Part shown: piece after piece, positions 39,962-53,869 of the stretch
How positions within the stretch are numbered: the first letter of the stretch is position 1
How the letters are laid out: the number at the start of each line of letters is the position of its first letter
NCBI RefSeq assembly: GCF_006335005.1
Contig: NZ_VDMP01000024.1
Coordinates: 413,549 to 477,548, forward strand
Source: Nocardioides albidus
GTDB taxonomy: Bacteria; Actinomycetota; Actinomycetes; Propionibacteriales; Nocardioidaceae
DNA: 64,000 nucleotides
Direction: 5' to 3'
Translations under genes and position numbers: made by a program
The notes under the pieces: generated by a model
The model's input: the letters and a program-made list of their open reading frames with translations, nothing else
What the model was told of the DNA's origin: nothing
The model's database searches: none

Positions 39962-40829
39962 GCGCGACCGACCGGTCCCACAGCGCCCGCGCCAGCACCT
40001 CGTCGTCGGCCTTGGGCGACATCCGGGCAGGAGCGGGCCAGCCCCACAGCTCGGTCCGTCCGTGCGGGCCGATGTAGGTGCCGCCGGGCACGTCCATCGT
40101 CGCGGCGTAGACCGTGCACAGCGCGCCGCGCCAGGCCGGCATGCCGACGAGCCGCTGGCCGTAGTGCCCGACCGCGGTGACGACCGGGTGACCCGACCCG
40201 CTGGTGATCGCGGTCGCCGAGGCGCCGGGGTGGGCGGCCACGGCCCGCAGGTCGGAGCCCTCGGCGCGCAGGCGGCGGTCCAGCTCGCGCATGAACAGCA
40301 GGTCGGCGAGCTTGGAGTCGCCATAGGCCTGGAAGGGGCGGTAGGGACGGCGCTCCCAGCCGAGATCGTCGAGGTCGATCCGTCCCGAGCGGTGCTCGCG
40401 TGAGCTCACCACGACGACGCGGTCGAGCAGGTGCGGCAGCAGCAGCCGGGTCAGCAGGAAGTGGCCGAGGTAGTTGGTCGCGAAGTGCAGCTCCACCCCT
40501 TGCGGCGTCACCCGGTGCGGCACGCCGAGCACACCGGCGTTGTTGATCAGCACGTCGACGGGCCGGCCGTCGGCGACCAGCTCCGTCGCGAAGGCCCGGA
40601 CCGAGTCGAGGTCGCTCACGTCGACCTGCCGCACCTCGACCCGGCCCCGGTCGTGACCGGGCACGGTGCGAGCGGCCGCCTCCGCCTTCTCGACGCTGCG
40701 GCAGGCCATCACGATGTCCGCGCCGCGCGAGCCGAGGATCCGCGCGGTCTCCAGGCCGAGGCCGCCGTTGGATCCGGTGATGACGAACCGCCGCCCCTGC
40801 TGGGGCGGCACCTGGGTCCAGGGTCGCAT
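39948..40829 (-). CDS. SDR family oxidoreductase (retinol dehydrogenase-like)
   Basis: Short-chain dehydrogenase of 293 residues. NAD(P) loop ITGSNGGLGLETA at about 17-29, Arg in MACRSVEKAE typical of NADP preference, NNAG at about 95, catalytic Ser in VVVSSREH and Tyr-x3-Lys in YGDSKLAD. Long C-terminal part typical of the WW-domain oxidoreductase/RDH-like group. The 3' end overlaps the cyclophilin gene by 14 bp in convergent orientation. Divergent from pepN with 27 bp between start codons. Confidence 0.87.
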   Translation of the reverse strand: MRPWTQVPPQQGRRFVITGSNGGLGLETARILGSRGADIVMACRSVEKAEAAARTVPGHDRGRVEVRQVDVSDLDSVRAFATELVADGRPVDVLINNAGVLGVPHRVTPQGVELHFATNYLGHFLLTRLLLPHLLDRVVVVSSREHRSGRIDLDDLGWERRPYRPFQAYGDSKLADLLFMRELDRRLRAEGSDLRAVAAHPGASATAITSGSGHPVVTAVGHYGQRLVGMPAWRGALCTVYAATMDVPGGTYIGPHGRTELWGWPAPARMSPKADDEVLARALWDRSVALSRP

Positions 40830-40856
40830 GCCCGCAGGCTCCCATAGGCTTGTCGG

Positions 40857-43279
<2,423 letters not shown>

Positions 43280-43283
<4 letters not shown>

Positions 43284-44116
43284 CGGCCGCGCGACCCCGC
43301 AGACCCGGCCCCACGACGCGCCTGCGGGTCGAGGACCATCGCGTCGACCAGCAGGACGGCGAGCAGGTACGACGCCGCGAGGACCGCGTGCTCACCGAGG
43401 AGCCGCTGGAGATCCGGCTGGCCTGGCCGGGCGCCCCCGCCCGCCGGGTCTGGACCACCCTGCGCACGCCGGGCAACGACTTCGAGCTGGCCGCGGGCTG
43501 GGTCCACCACGAGGGGCTCGGGAGTGCCGCCGGCGTCGCCTACTGCACCGACATGGAGCTGCGCCCCGAGCAGGAGTTCAACGTCGTCACGCTCACCCTC
43601 GCGTCCGTGCCGGCCCGGGTGCCGAGCCAGCTCGACGCCCTGAGCGCCGGGTCGGCCGCGTGCGGCGTCTGCGGCACCGACGAGGTCGCCGAGGTCCTCG
43701 CGCGCCGCCCGGCGCCGCCGTGGTCCGGACCGCTCCCCCCGGCCGACCTGATCCGGCGCCTGCCCGGACTGATGCGCCCCCGCCAACAGCTCTTCGAGCG
43801 CACCGGCAGCGCCCACGCCGCCGGGCTGTTCACCGCGGACGGGACCCTGGTCGCCGTCCGGGAGGACGTGGGGCGGCACAACGCCGTCGACAAGGTCGTC
43901 GGCTCACGCCTGCTGGCGGGGTCCTCCTCCGCCGAGGCGGTGCTGGTGGTGAGCGGGCGTGCGGGCTTCGAGCTGGTGCAGAAGGCGGTCGCCAGCGGCA
44001 TCGGGGCGCTCGTCGCCGTCGGCGCGCCGACGGGCCTGTCGGTGCGCCTCGCCGAGGCCGGCGGGCTCGCGCTCTACGGGTGGACGAGGGACGAGCGGAC
44101 CGTGCGGTACGCGTGA
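43280..44116 (+). CDS. fdhD: Formate dehydrogenase accessory sulfurtransferase FdhD
   Basis: Sulfurtransferase that passes sulfur from a cysteine desulfurase to the molybdenum cofactor, required for formate dehydrogenase activity. 278 residues with the CxxC loop Cys128-Cys131 (ACGVCG), the motif REDVGRHNAVDKVVG and C-terminal GxSxR-type substrate region. GTG start overlaps the pepN stop (GTGA). No formate dehydrogenase gene lies in the window, so the target enzyme must be elsewhere. Confidence 0.92.
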
Positions 44117-44176
44117 TCCGGGGCACCACGGCGCGCCCCGAGGGGTTGTGTCGGGCCCGGCTGTTTGACTGCTCCC

Positions 44177-45622
44177 ATGGCCACCCTCCTCGCTCTCCTC
44201 GTCGGTCTCCTGCTCGGTGCAGGGGTCGGCTGGCTGATGCGTCAGGCCACCCTCCCCCCGGCCGTCGAGACCGACCCGGGTGAGTCTCCCGAGATGGTCG
44301 CCGCGCGCCACGAGGCCGTGCTCGCCGAGCTGCGGGCCGACCACGAGGCGGCCGTGGCGCAGCTGCGTCACGAGGTCGACCGCGCCCAGCTCGTGGGCGA
44401 GTCCCGCGCGGCCGAGGTGCGTGCCCAGGAGTCGGCGGCGCGGGCGGAGGTGCAGGCCGAGCTGACCGGCGCCCTCGCGACCGTCGACCAGCTCCGCGAC
44501 GCGGTCGACGAGGCCAGGGCGCAATACCGTGCCCTGCTCGACCAGCAGCGGCAGGCCCAGCGCGAGCGCGAGCGCGGCGAGGCCGGGCAGACCCAGGTCC
44601 TCAAGACCCTCACCCCCGTCGTCGAGCACCTGCGCTCGATGCAGCAGAAGGTCGACGAGCTGGAGAAGGCCCGGGTGCGCCAGCACACCGAGCTCGCCAC
44701 CCAGATCCAGCACACCCAGCGCTCCGTCGAGGACTCCCGCAAGGCGGCCGACACGCTCGCCTCGGTCCTCAAGAACAACGCGGTGCGTGGTGCCTGGGGC
44801 GAGACCCAGCTGCGCACCCTGGTCGAGACGGCCGGCCTGCTCAACCGCGTCGACTTCGAGCTCCAGCACTCCGTCGAGGCCGACTCCGGCGCCCGCCGCC
44901 CCGACATGGTGATCAACCTGCCCGGCGGCAAGCAGATGGCGATCGACGCCAAGGTCCCCTACAACGCCTTCATGGACGCCCATCGCGAGGGGATCGACCC
45001 CGAGGCCAGGGTGCGACTGCTGGAGGACCACGCCCGCAAGGTCCGCGGCCACGTCGACACCCTCGCCCAGAAGGGCTACTGGACCGGTCTGACGATCAGC
45101 CCCGAGTTCACGGTCGCGTTCATCCCCAACGAGCAGCTCCTCAACGCGGCGCTCGACGTCGACCCCTCGCTCATGGAGCACGCGTTCAAGCAGGGCATCG
45201 TGCTGGCGACGCCGACCAACCTCTGGGGCCTGCTCAAGACGGTCGCCTTCACCTGGAAGCAGGAGGCGCTCACCGAGGACGCCCAGGTGCTCTTCGAGCT
45301 GGGCCAGGTCCTCTACCGACGCATCCTCAGGCTCTCCGAGCACGTCGACAAGCTCGGTCGCTCGATCCAGCGCAGCGTGAAGGACTACAACAACTTCACC
45401 GGCTCGCTCGAGCGCTCCGTGCTCCCCGCGGCCCGCAAGCTCAACGCGGCCGACCCGGTCGCGACCATCCCCGCGCCGAAGGAGATCGAGGAGACCCCGA
45501 AGGCGCTGACCTCGAGCGAGTTCTCCGCGCTGGCCGACCTCGACCGTGAGGAGCTCGCCTTCGACTTCGACCTCCCCGGCACCGCCGAGGCCGACATCGT
45601 GGACGACACGCAGGCGGGCTGA
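44177..45622 (+). CDS. rmuC: DNA recombination protein RmuC
   Basis: RmuC family protein of 481 residues, associated with limiting inverted-repeat recombination and with a PD-(D/E)XK-like nuclease core. One N-terminal membrane helix (about 2-20), a long coiled coil (about 45-180, heptads of Arg/Glu/Ala/Gln), then the core at about 195-390 (RGAWGETQLRTLVETAGL, DMVINLPGGKQMAIDAKVPY, ATPTNLWGLLKTVAF). The C-terminal tail is acidic. ATG at 44177 is chosen over TTG at 44165. Confidence 0.92.
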   Translation: MATLLALLVGLLLGAGVGWLMRQATLPPAVETDPGESPEMVAARHEAVLAELRADHEAAVAQLRHEVDRAQLVGESRAAEVRAQESAARAEVQAELTGALATVDQLRDAVDEARAQYRALLDQQRQAQRERERGEAGQTQVLKTLTPVVEHLRSMQQKVDELEKARVRQHTELATQIQHTQRSVEDSRKAADTLASVLKNNAVRGAWGETQLRTLVETAGLLNRVDFELQHSVEADSGARRPDMVINLPGGKQMAIDAKVPYNAFMDAHREGIDPEARVRLLEDHARKVRGHVDTLAQKGYWTGLTISPEFTVAFIPNEQLLNAALDVDPSLMEHAFKQGIVLATPTNLWGLLKTVAFTWKQEALTEDAQVLFELGQVLYRRILRLSEHVDKLGRSIQRSVKDYNNFTGSLERSVLPAARKLNAADPVATIPAPKEIEETPKALTSSEFSALADLDREELAFDFDLPGTAEADIVDDTQAG

Positions 45623-45636
45623 GAAGCACCACTCCC

Positions 45637-45666
45637 GGTCGGGCGCCGCAGGCGCCGCCCGGCCGG
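45637..45666. terminator. GC-rich hairpin between convergent rmuC and thioesterase genes
   Basis: GGGCGCC-GCA-GGCGCC with outer GGTC/GGCC-like extensions forms a strong stem-loop in the 65-bp gap. No T-tract follows on either strand, as is common for high-GC actinomycete terminators. Probably bidirectional. Confidence 0.5.
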
Positions 45667-45687
45667 ACGCCCCTAGAGCGGATGCGC

Positions 45688-46530
45688 TCAGACGGCGCCG
45701 CGCTGCTCCACGCCGGCGGAGAGGTCGACCGTACGGCGCGTGTTGGCCAGCGACGTCACCGTCGCCGTGCCGAGCACACCGGTGGCGTCGAAGACCTCCG
45801 CGGTGCCGACCGCGATCCCGTTCGCGGCGACGCGGTCGGTGGCCCGCAGGCCCAGCCGGTCGCTGTCGGGCAGACGGCACAGGGCCAGGTCGATGTCGGT
45901 GTTGATGTGCTCGACGCCGCCGCTGCCCCAGTTGGTGACCATGCTGGTCGCGTCGGCGATCGAGGCGACCGCCTGGAACGGCGAGCACACCTCGCCGTGC
46001 ACGATCGGCACCGCGGTCTGCCAGGTCTGGTGCCGTCCGTCGTTCTGGTGGTCGCCGAAGTCGTCGGACCACGGCGCGGCACTCGCGAACCACGGGACGT
46101 GGTGCTGGCCCGGCTCCGGCAGCCGGTCGGCGGGAGGCGGGGTCGGTCGCTCCGCGGGCGAGGACCACACCTCGCCGGCGGGGTCGGCCGACGGAGCGAG
46201 GAAGGTGGCGCCGGCTCGCGCCACGATCTCGCCCTCCTGCTCGACGACCGCGTCCAGGAGGACCAGGCGCGGCCCCTCCCGGACGATCCGCGCGGAGGCC
46301 GTGGTCGCGATCATCCGGGCCGGGCGGAACAGGTCGACGTGGTAGCGCGCCGGCACCAGGTCACCGCGTCCGGCGGCACCCACGGTCTGCTCGAGGGCGC
46401 GCGCCAGCAGCCCGCTCACCGCGACGCCGTGCATCTGGTCGGCGCGCCACAGGCTCTGCGCCAGGGGTAGCGGCACGAGGCCGTCCGGCGACTGCTCGAA
46501 CCAGGCGAACTGGAACGCGTTCTCGTTCAC
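45688..46530 (-). CDS. Acyl-CoA thioesterase family protein
   Basis: Double hot-dog thioesterase-like protein of 280 residues (TesB/acyl-CoA thioesterase-like). First half: FEQSPDGLVPLPLAQSLWRADQMHGVAVSGLLARALEQT; second half: SPFQAVASIADATSMVTNWG, and HINTDIDLALCRLP, which are typical hot-dog strands. Probably hydrolyses acyl-CoA thioesters in the cytoplasm; chain-length preference cannot be read. Separated from the serine hydrolase gene upstream by about 20 bp. Confidence 0.8.
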   Translation of the reverse strand: MNENAFQFAWFEQSPDGLVPLPLAQSLWRADQMHGVAVSGLLARALEQTVGAAGRGDLVPARYHVDLFRPARMIATTASARIVREGPRLVLLDAVVEQEGEIVARAGATFLAPSADPAGEVWSSPAERPTPPPADRLPEPGQHHVPWFASAAPWSDDFGDHQNDGRHQTWQTAVPIVHGEVCSPFQAVASIADATSMVTNWGSGGVEHINTDIDLALCRLPDSDRLGLRATDRVAANGIAVGTAEVFDATGVLGTATVTSLANTRRTVDLSAGVEQRGAV

Positions 46531-46551
46531 GGGAGCATCATGCCCCCTCCG

Positions 46552-47859
46552 TCAGGCCGGGTCCGCAGGACCCCCGGGAATCGGCGCCCGAGGGTCGTAG
46601 GGCGTGCGCGTCCAGACGAACGTCGCGCACTCAAGATGCCCCACGCTGCCGTCGGCGCGCCGTCGCAGGTGCAGTCGCTCGCCACGGTGGTAGCCCTCGA
46701 TGCCGAGGAAGCCGTCGCCCTCGGGGAGGAACCGCTCCTCGAGCCCGCCGGTGCGCAGGTCGTGTGCCTGCAGCACGCCGCCCACCCACTCGAAGCCGAA
46801 GGCGGTGTTGCCCCAGAACCACACGCCGAGCACCTCGGCGACAGCGGCCGGGACCGGGCGCGGCGACGGGCGCCACGGGGCCGGCGCCGCCGCCGGGGGG
46901 TCGTCGGGGGCCGCCAGGAGGCGGCCCGGCACGCGGTCCGGACCGAGCCCGGTCGTCGCGTCGGCGAGGGCGACGACCGCGTCCCGGGTCCCACGGTCGA
47001 CGAACAACGACGCCTGGAAGCCCGGCATGGAGCCGGTGTGCCCGACGAGCGCGCGGTCGCCGACCCGCAGCAGGCGCAGCCCGAGTCCGTAGGCCGGGGC
47101 CGGGGGGACCGGCTCGGCCATCTCGGCGAGGGTCGCCGCGGACAGCACGTCGGGGTGGCCGGTCGCGAGGAAGTCGGCCCACCGGAGCAGGTCGCCGACG
47201 GTGCTCCACAGCTGACCGGCCGGCGCCATGGCGCCGGTGTCGGAGTGCGGCTCGGCGCTGAGCGTGTGGGCGAAGTGGTCCACGCTGCGGCCGGGCGCAT
47301 GGTCGACCGGCGGGTGGTACGACGTCGCGCCCATGCCGAGCGGGCCGAGCAGGCGCTCCTGGACGACCTCCCACCACGACGCGCCGCTCAGGCGCGCGAC
47401 GGCCTCGCCGAGGAGCGCGAAGCCGAGATTGGAGTAGTGGTAGAACTCCCCCGCCGCAGCGACCCGTCCGGTGCCGTCGTTGCCGGTCGTCAGCTCGTCG
47501 AAGGTGCCGCCGTCGACCCGCTCCCACCACGGGCCGGCGGGCTCGCTCTGCAGCCCGGCGGTGTGGGCGAGCAGCTCGCGCACCGTCGCCGCGGCATAGC
47601 CGGTCTCGGGCACGACCCGCCCGATCGGGTCGTCGAGGCGCAGCCGCCCCTCGTCCCGCAACTGCAGGACGAGGACGGCGGTCAGCGTCTTGGTGATCGA
47701 CCCGATCCGGTACGCCGACGCGTCGGTCACCGCCGCGTCGGGCAGCACGCTCACGCAGCCCTGCCACACCGGCGCGCCGCCGCGGGCGACCGCCGCCGAG
47801 ACCGACGGCAGCCGACCCGCGGCCTGCAGTGACGCCAGCGCGTCGTCGTACGTCGTCAC
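46552..47859 (-). CDS. Serine hydrolase, beta-lactamase class C family
   Basis: Penicillin-binding-protein-like serine hydrolase of 435 residues. Ser54-x-x-Lys57 (SITK), Tyr142-Ser-Asn144 (YSN) and HTG in LVGHTGSMPG give the three active-site elements. About 90 C-terminal residues form an extra lipocalin-like domain. No signal peptide is visible, so it is probably a cytoplasmic esterase or peptidase rather than a secreted beta-lactamase. Starts 13 bp after gcvP and may be read through from it. Confidence 0.88.
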   Translation of the reverse strand: MTTYDDALASLQAAGRLPSVSAAVARGGAPVWQGCVSVLPDAAVTDASAYRIGSITKTLTAVLVLQLRDEGRLRLDDPIGRVVPETGYAAATVRELLAHTAGLQSEPAGPWWERVDGGTFDELTTGNDGTGRVAAAGEFYHYSNLGFALLGEAVARLSGASWWEVVQERLLGPLGMGATSYHPPVDHAPGRSVDHFAHTLSAEPHSDTGAMAPAGQLWSTVGDLLRWADFLATGHPDVLSAATLAEMAEPVPPAPAYGLGLRLLRVGDRALVGHTGSMPGFQASLFVDRGTRDAVVALADATTGLGPDRVPGRLLAAPDDPPAAAPAPWRPSPRPVPAAVAEVLGVWFWGNTAFGFEWVGGVLQAHDLRTGGLEERFLPEGDGFLGIEGYHRGERLHLRRRADGSVGHLECATFVWTRTPYDPRAPIPGGPADPA

Positions 47860-47872
47860 GAGCGGGCGCGAC

Positions 47873-50710
<2,838 letters not shown>

Positions 50711-50754
50711 GAGCAGAGAGTTTCCTCGGGTCGGGTCGATGAGATGAATCGAAC

Positions 50755-50885
50755 CCTCCCCCTCTGTCAGCGCCTCACTGCGCCTTCAGAGTTGCCTGCT
50801 CTGCACGGTCCTGGCGCCTGAGAGGTTCCGGGGAGGGATTGCCCCTTCGGCGCAGACACGGGGCCTGACTCTCCCGTGCAGCATC
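50755..50885 (-). promoter_or_regulatory. Glycine riboswitch upstream of gcvP
   Basis: The minus-strand leader shows the conserved glycine aptamer pieces in order: GCACGGGAGAGTC, GCGCCGAAGGGGCAA, CCGGAACCTCTCAGGC, GCCAGGACCGTGCAG and CAACTCTGAAG. Only one full aptamer is seen; the following GGCGCAGTGAGGCGC stem may be the remnant partner or the expression platform. About 45 bases separate it from the gcvP ATG. Binding of glycine should switch gcvP on. Confidence 0.88.
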
Positions 50886-50901
50886 AAACAGCAGCGACAG
50901 C

Positions 50902-51501
50902 CTAGCCCACGTTGCGGGCGGCGCGACGCGCGGCGAGCTCGTCGCCGGCGACCGGGGCGTCGCCCTCGGAGTCGTTGGCGTGCTCGCTGGGGAGTTGGGC
51001 GAGGGTGCCCTCGATCTCGCGCCACACGCCGCCGATCGCGATGCCGAACACGCCCTGGCCGCCCTGGAGGAGGTCGATGACCTCGTCGTTGCTGGTGCAC
51101 TCGTAGACCGAGGCGCCGTCGCTCATGAGCGTGACCTGGGTCAGGTCGTCGGTGCCGCGCTCACGCAGGTGGCCGACCGCGGTGCGGATCTGGGGCAGGG
51201 AGATGCCGGCGTCGAGGAGCCGCTTGATGATGCGGAGCACCAGGATGTCGCGGAAGCTGTAGAGCCGCTGGGAGCCCGAGCCCTTGGCGCCGCGCACGCT
51301 CGGCTCGATCAGGCCGGTGCGGGCCCAGTAGTCGAGCTGGCGGTAGGTGATGCCGGCGGCGTTGCAGGCCGTCGGGCCGCGGTAGCCGAGGTCGCTCGGC
51401 AGCGGGGAGACGTCGTCGGTGAACAGCAGGCCCTGCTCCTGCGCGGCAGCAGTCGCCGCGGTCACGTCCTGACCGACCTTCTCGGGCTGCTGCTCGTTCA
51501 C
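50902..51501 (-). CDS. MerR family transcriptional regulator (Rv1830-like)
   Basis: MerR-type regulator of 199 residues. Winged helix at about 40-105 (ACNAAGITYRQLDYWARTGLIEPSVRGAKGSGSQRLYSFRDIL), then a dimerisation helix and a C-terminal effector-like domain (TSNDEVIDLLQGGQGVFGIAIGGVWREIEGTLAQL). GTG at 51501 with GGAGG before it is chosen over an ATG 12 codons upstream. Located between gcvP and the DUF151 gene as in mycobacteria (Rv1830). A palindrome at 51617-51639 may be its operator. Confidence 0.88.
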   Translation of the reverse strand: MNEQQPEKVGQDVTAATAAAQEQGLLFTDDVSPLPSDLGYRGPTACNAAGITYRQLDYWARTGLIEPSVRGAKGSGSQRLYSFRDILVLRIIKRLLDAGISLPQIRTAVGHLRERGTDDLTQVTLMSDGASVYECTSNDEVIDLLQGGQGVFGIAIGGVWREIEGTLAQLPSEHANDSEGDAPVAGDELAARRAARNVG

Positions 51502-51616
51502 GGATCCTCCAGGTCGGGGCACTGATGCGGATTGCACTGCTGTGGTTCGACTCCCTCACGGTACGGCCGCGGTGTCGGGCCGGTCAAAGACATGGGCGGG
51601 CGTGTCGGCCAAAACT

Positions 51617-51639
51617 CTCAACCTGAGCCTGAGGCTGAG
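51617..51639. promoter_or_regulatory. Imperfect 23-bp palindrome upstream of MerR gene
   Basis: CTCAACCTGAG and CTGAGGCTGAG flank a central C; 9 of 11 base pairs are complementary. It lies 116 bp before the chosen GTG of the MerR gene, with TTGACC-N18-TACCGT as a possible promoter between. Shape and length fit a MerR-type operator. Confidence 0.4.
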
Positions 51640-51673
51640 CCAGAAGCCGATCCCGCGGCCGGGCGGAGCGGGC

Positions 51674-52144
51674 TCAGCCCTCGGCGCCGAAGTCCTCCGG
51701 GGACACGTGGTCGAGGAACTCCCGGAACGCCTCCACCTCGTCCTCCTCCTCGGCGGGCGCGGCCAGCCCGGCCTCGGCGAGCACGTCCTCGGAGCAGTAG
51801 ATCGTCGTACCGGTCCGCAGGGCGAGGGCGATCGAGTCGGAGGGACGCGCGCTGACCTCCACGCCCGAGGCGAAGACCAAGGTGGCGTAGAAGACGCCGT
51901 CGCGCACGTCGGTGATCCGGACCTCGCTGAGCTCGTTGCCGGTCGCGGTGAGCACGTCGCGCAGCAGGTCGTGGGTCAGGGGACGCGGCGGGACGACGCC
52001 CTGCTGGGCGAAGGCGATGGCCGTGGCCTCGACGGCGCCGATCCAGATCGGGAGGTAGCGCTCGCCGGACACCTCCCGCAGGAGCACGATCGGCTGGTTC
52101 GAGGGCATCTCCACCCGCACACCCATCACGTCGACCTCGCGCAT
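51674..52144 (-). CDS. Bifunctional nuclease family protein (DUF151)
   Basis: DUF151 protein of 156 residues (VRVEMPSNQPIVLLREVSGERYLPIWIGAVEATAIAFA, HDLLRDVLTATGNELSEVRITDVRDGVFYATLVF, RPSDSIALALRTGTTIYCSEDVL). Plant homologues have combined DNase/RNase activity; the actinomycete role is unproven. An acidic tail ends the protein. Corresponds to Rv1829 in the conserved gcv/garA block. Confidence 0.92.
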   Translation of the reverse strand: MREVDVMGVRVEMPSNQPIVLLREVSGERYLPIWIGAVEATAIAFAQQGVVPPRPLTHDLLRDVLTATGNELSEVRITDVRDGVFYATLVFASGVEVSARPSDSIALALRTGTTIYCSEDVLAEAGLAAPAEEEDEVEAFREFLDHVSPEDFGAEG

Positions 52145-52185
52145 GCATCCAGACTACTGCTCGGCCGATGGGTGGTGGCCGCGGC

Positions 52186-52917
52186 TCAGACGCGTCGCAG
52201 TCCGGCCTTCACCAAGGTGGCGTGCAGGCGCACCGACAGGGCGGCGATCTCGCTGACCGCCTCCTCGGCGCGGGCGCTCGCCCCGGCGTCGCGGCCCTTG
52301 CGCGGGGTGACGACCTGCTGGATGAGCCCGACCTCGCGATCCGCCGCGGTGCGGTAGGCGCGGAGGTGGCGCGGCTCGATGCCGTAGTCGGCCAGCTCGC
52401 GCGCGGTCCGGGCGATGACCAGGGCGTCGGTGTCGTAGTGGCCGGTCGGCGAGGCGGTGATCAGCGCGAAGGACTCGAGCTGGGCGAGCAGGTCCTCGTC
52501 GATCTCGGCCACCTTGACCAGCTCCTTGCGCGAGAGCCGCAGCCGGTCGGTACGACGGAACGACTCGGGCGCCGGCAGCCCGTCCGCGCCCAGCGCGACG
52601 ATCGGCACGGTCGGGACGACCGGCTCGGGCTCGGGCGGGGTCAGCCCGCGGTCGATGGCGTCGAGGTGCTCGCCGATCACCTTCAGCGGGAGGTAGTGGT
52701 CGCGCTGCATCCGCAGGATGTAGCGCAGCCGCTCGATGTCGCCCTCGGAGAACTTGCGGTAGCCGGACGGGGTGCGCTCCGGCTTGACCAGGCCCTCGGC
52801 CTCGAGGAAGCGGATCTTGGGGATGCTGATGTCCTCGAAGTCGGCGCGCAGCCGGTCGAGCACCTGGCCGATGTTGAGCCGCGGCTCCCGCTCCCCCCGG
52901 GCGACGGCAGCAGTCAT
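52186..52917 (-). CDS. ftsR: MerR family regulator FtsR
   Basis: MerR-type regulator of 243 residues. HTH at about 14-80 (NIGQVLDRLRADFEDISIPKIRFLEAEGLVKPERTPSGYRKFSEGDIERL), then a long linker and C-terminal domain with a histidine/arginine-rich segment (YGIEPRHLRAYRTAADRE). The Corynebacterium glutamicum counterpart FtsR activates ftsZ; the mycobacterial counterpart is Rv1828. The ATG shares one base with the garA stop (TGATG), so it is coupled to garA. Confidence 0.9.
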   Translation of the reverse strand: MTAAVARGEREPRLNIGQVLDRLRADFEDISIPKIRFLEAEGLVKPERTPSGYRKFSEGDIERLRYILRMQRDHYLPLKVIGEHLDAIDRGLTPPEPEPVVPTVPIVALGADGLPAPESFRRTDRLRLSRKELVKVAEIDEDLLAQLESFALITASPTGHYDTDALVIARTARELADYGIEPRHLRAYRTAADREVGLIQQVVTPRKGRDAGASARAEEAVSEIAALSVRLHATLVKAGLRRV

Positions 52918-53429
52918 CAGGCGCTTTCGTGCCCGGCGAAGAAGACCAGGCGGTACTTGCCGACCTGGACCTCGTCGCTGTCCTTGAGCTGGACCTTCTC
53001 GATCCGGTCCCGGTTGACGTAGGTGCCGTTGAGGCTGCCGGCGTCCTCGACGGTGAAGGTGTCGCCGTCGCGGCGGAACACCGCGTGGCGGCGCGAGACC
53101 GTCACGTCGTCGAGGAAGATGCCGCTCTCGGGGTGGCGCCCCGCGGTCACCTCGTCGGCGTCGAGCAGGAAGCGGCTGCCCGAGCCCGGGCCCTTCTGGA
53201 CCACGAGCAGCGCGTGGCCCACGGGCAGCGCGTCGACGGCGGCGGCGTCGACCGGGCTCAGCGCGCGGTCGGAGGTCTCGACCCGATCGCCGCCGCCGAA
53301 CTGGATGGTGGCGGTGGCGTCGGTCATCGGGGCGGGCGCCGGCTCGGGCGCGACCAGGCGGGTCCCGCACTGCGAGCAGAAGCGGGCGTCATCGGGGTTC
53401 TGCCGACCACAGGCGGTGCAGAACGGCAT
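52917..53429 (-). CDS. garA: FHA domain regulator GarA/OdhI with N-terminal zinc ribbon
   Basis: Phospho-switch protein that in its unphosphorylated form inhibits 2-oxoglutarate dehydrogenase and glutamate dehydrogenase and is controlled by PknB/PknG-type kinases. 170 residues: zinc-ribbon-like CTACG...CSQCG at 4-22, a Thr-containing segment MTDATATIQF at 35-44 in the place of the phosphorylation motif, and an FHA domain at about 85-165 with GRHPESG, SRRHA and LNGTYVN. The zinc ribbon is an addition not present in the short mycobacterial and corynebacterial proteins I know. Upstream of ftsR, downstream of gcvH. Confidence 0.92.
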   Translation of the reverse strand: MPFCTACGRQNPDDARFCSQCGTRLVAPEPAPAPMTDATATIQFGGGDRVETSDRALSPVDAAAVDALPVGHALLVVQKGPGSGSRFLLDADEVTAGRHPESGIFLDDVTVSRRHAVFRRDGDTFTVEDAGSLNGTYVNRDRIEKVQLKDSDEVQVGKYRLVFFAGHESA

Positions 53430-53469
53430 CAGTGGCTCCTCACGGTGGGTCTACGTCGAACCTACCGGA

Positions 53470-53859
53470 TCAGTTGTCGAGCTGGGCCTCATATGCGGCG
53501 GCGTCGAGCAGGCCGTCGAGGGCCTGGGCGTCGGCGGGCACGACCTCGAAGAGCCAGCCGGCGCCGTACGGGTCGTTGTTGACCAGCTCGGGCGTGCTGT
53601 CGAGGGCGTCGTTGACCGCGACGACCTCGCCCGTGACGGGCGCGTAGACGTCGCTGACCGACTTGGTGGACTCCAGCTCGCCGCACGAGTCGCCGGCCGT
53701 CACCGAGGCGCCGACCTCCGGCAGGGAGACGTAGACGATGTCGCCCAGCGCGTCCTGGGCGTAGTCGGTGATCCCGACGCGCACGGAGCCTTCGGCGTCG
53801 CCGGGCTGCCGCAGCCACTCGTGCTCGACGGTGTACTTCAGGTCCGCGGGGTTCGTCAT
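53470..53859 (-). CDS. gcvH: Glycine cleavage system H protein
   Basis: Lipoyl carrier of the glycine cleavage complex. 129 residues, normal length, with the lipoylated lysine Lys66 in ELESTKSVSDVYAP. ATG at 53859 is chosen over an upstream in-frame ATG because the family N-terminus (NPADLKYTVEHEWL) follows it. It lies 10 bp after the DUF881 gene and about 40 bp before garA. Confidence 0.96.
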   Translation of the reverse strand: MTNPADLKYTVEHEWLRQPGDAEGSVRVGITDYAQDALGDIVYVSLPEVGASVTAGDSCGELESTKSVSDVYAPVTGEVVAVNDALDSTPELVNNDPYGAGWLFEVVPADAQALDGLLDAAAYEAQLDN

Positions 53860-53869
53860 GGCCCGAAGG

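Noticed and set aside
46552-47859. Secreted beta-lactamase conferring drug resistance
   Set aside because: The active-site motifs are present but no signal peptide is seen; the class C-like fold is widespread in esterases, so no resistance claim is made.
50755-50790. Second glycine aptamer in tandem
   Set aside because: Only a GC stem is visible; conserved core motifs of a second aptamer are missing, so I report one aptamer.
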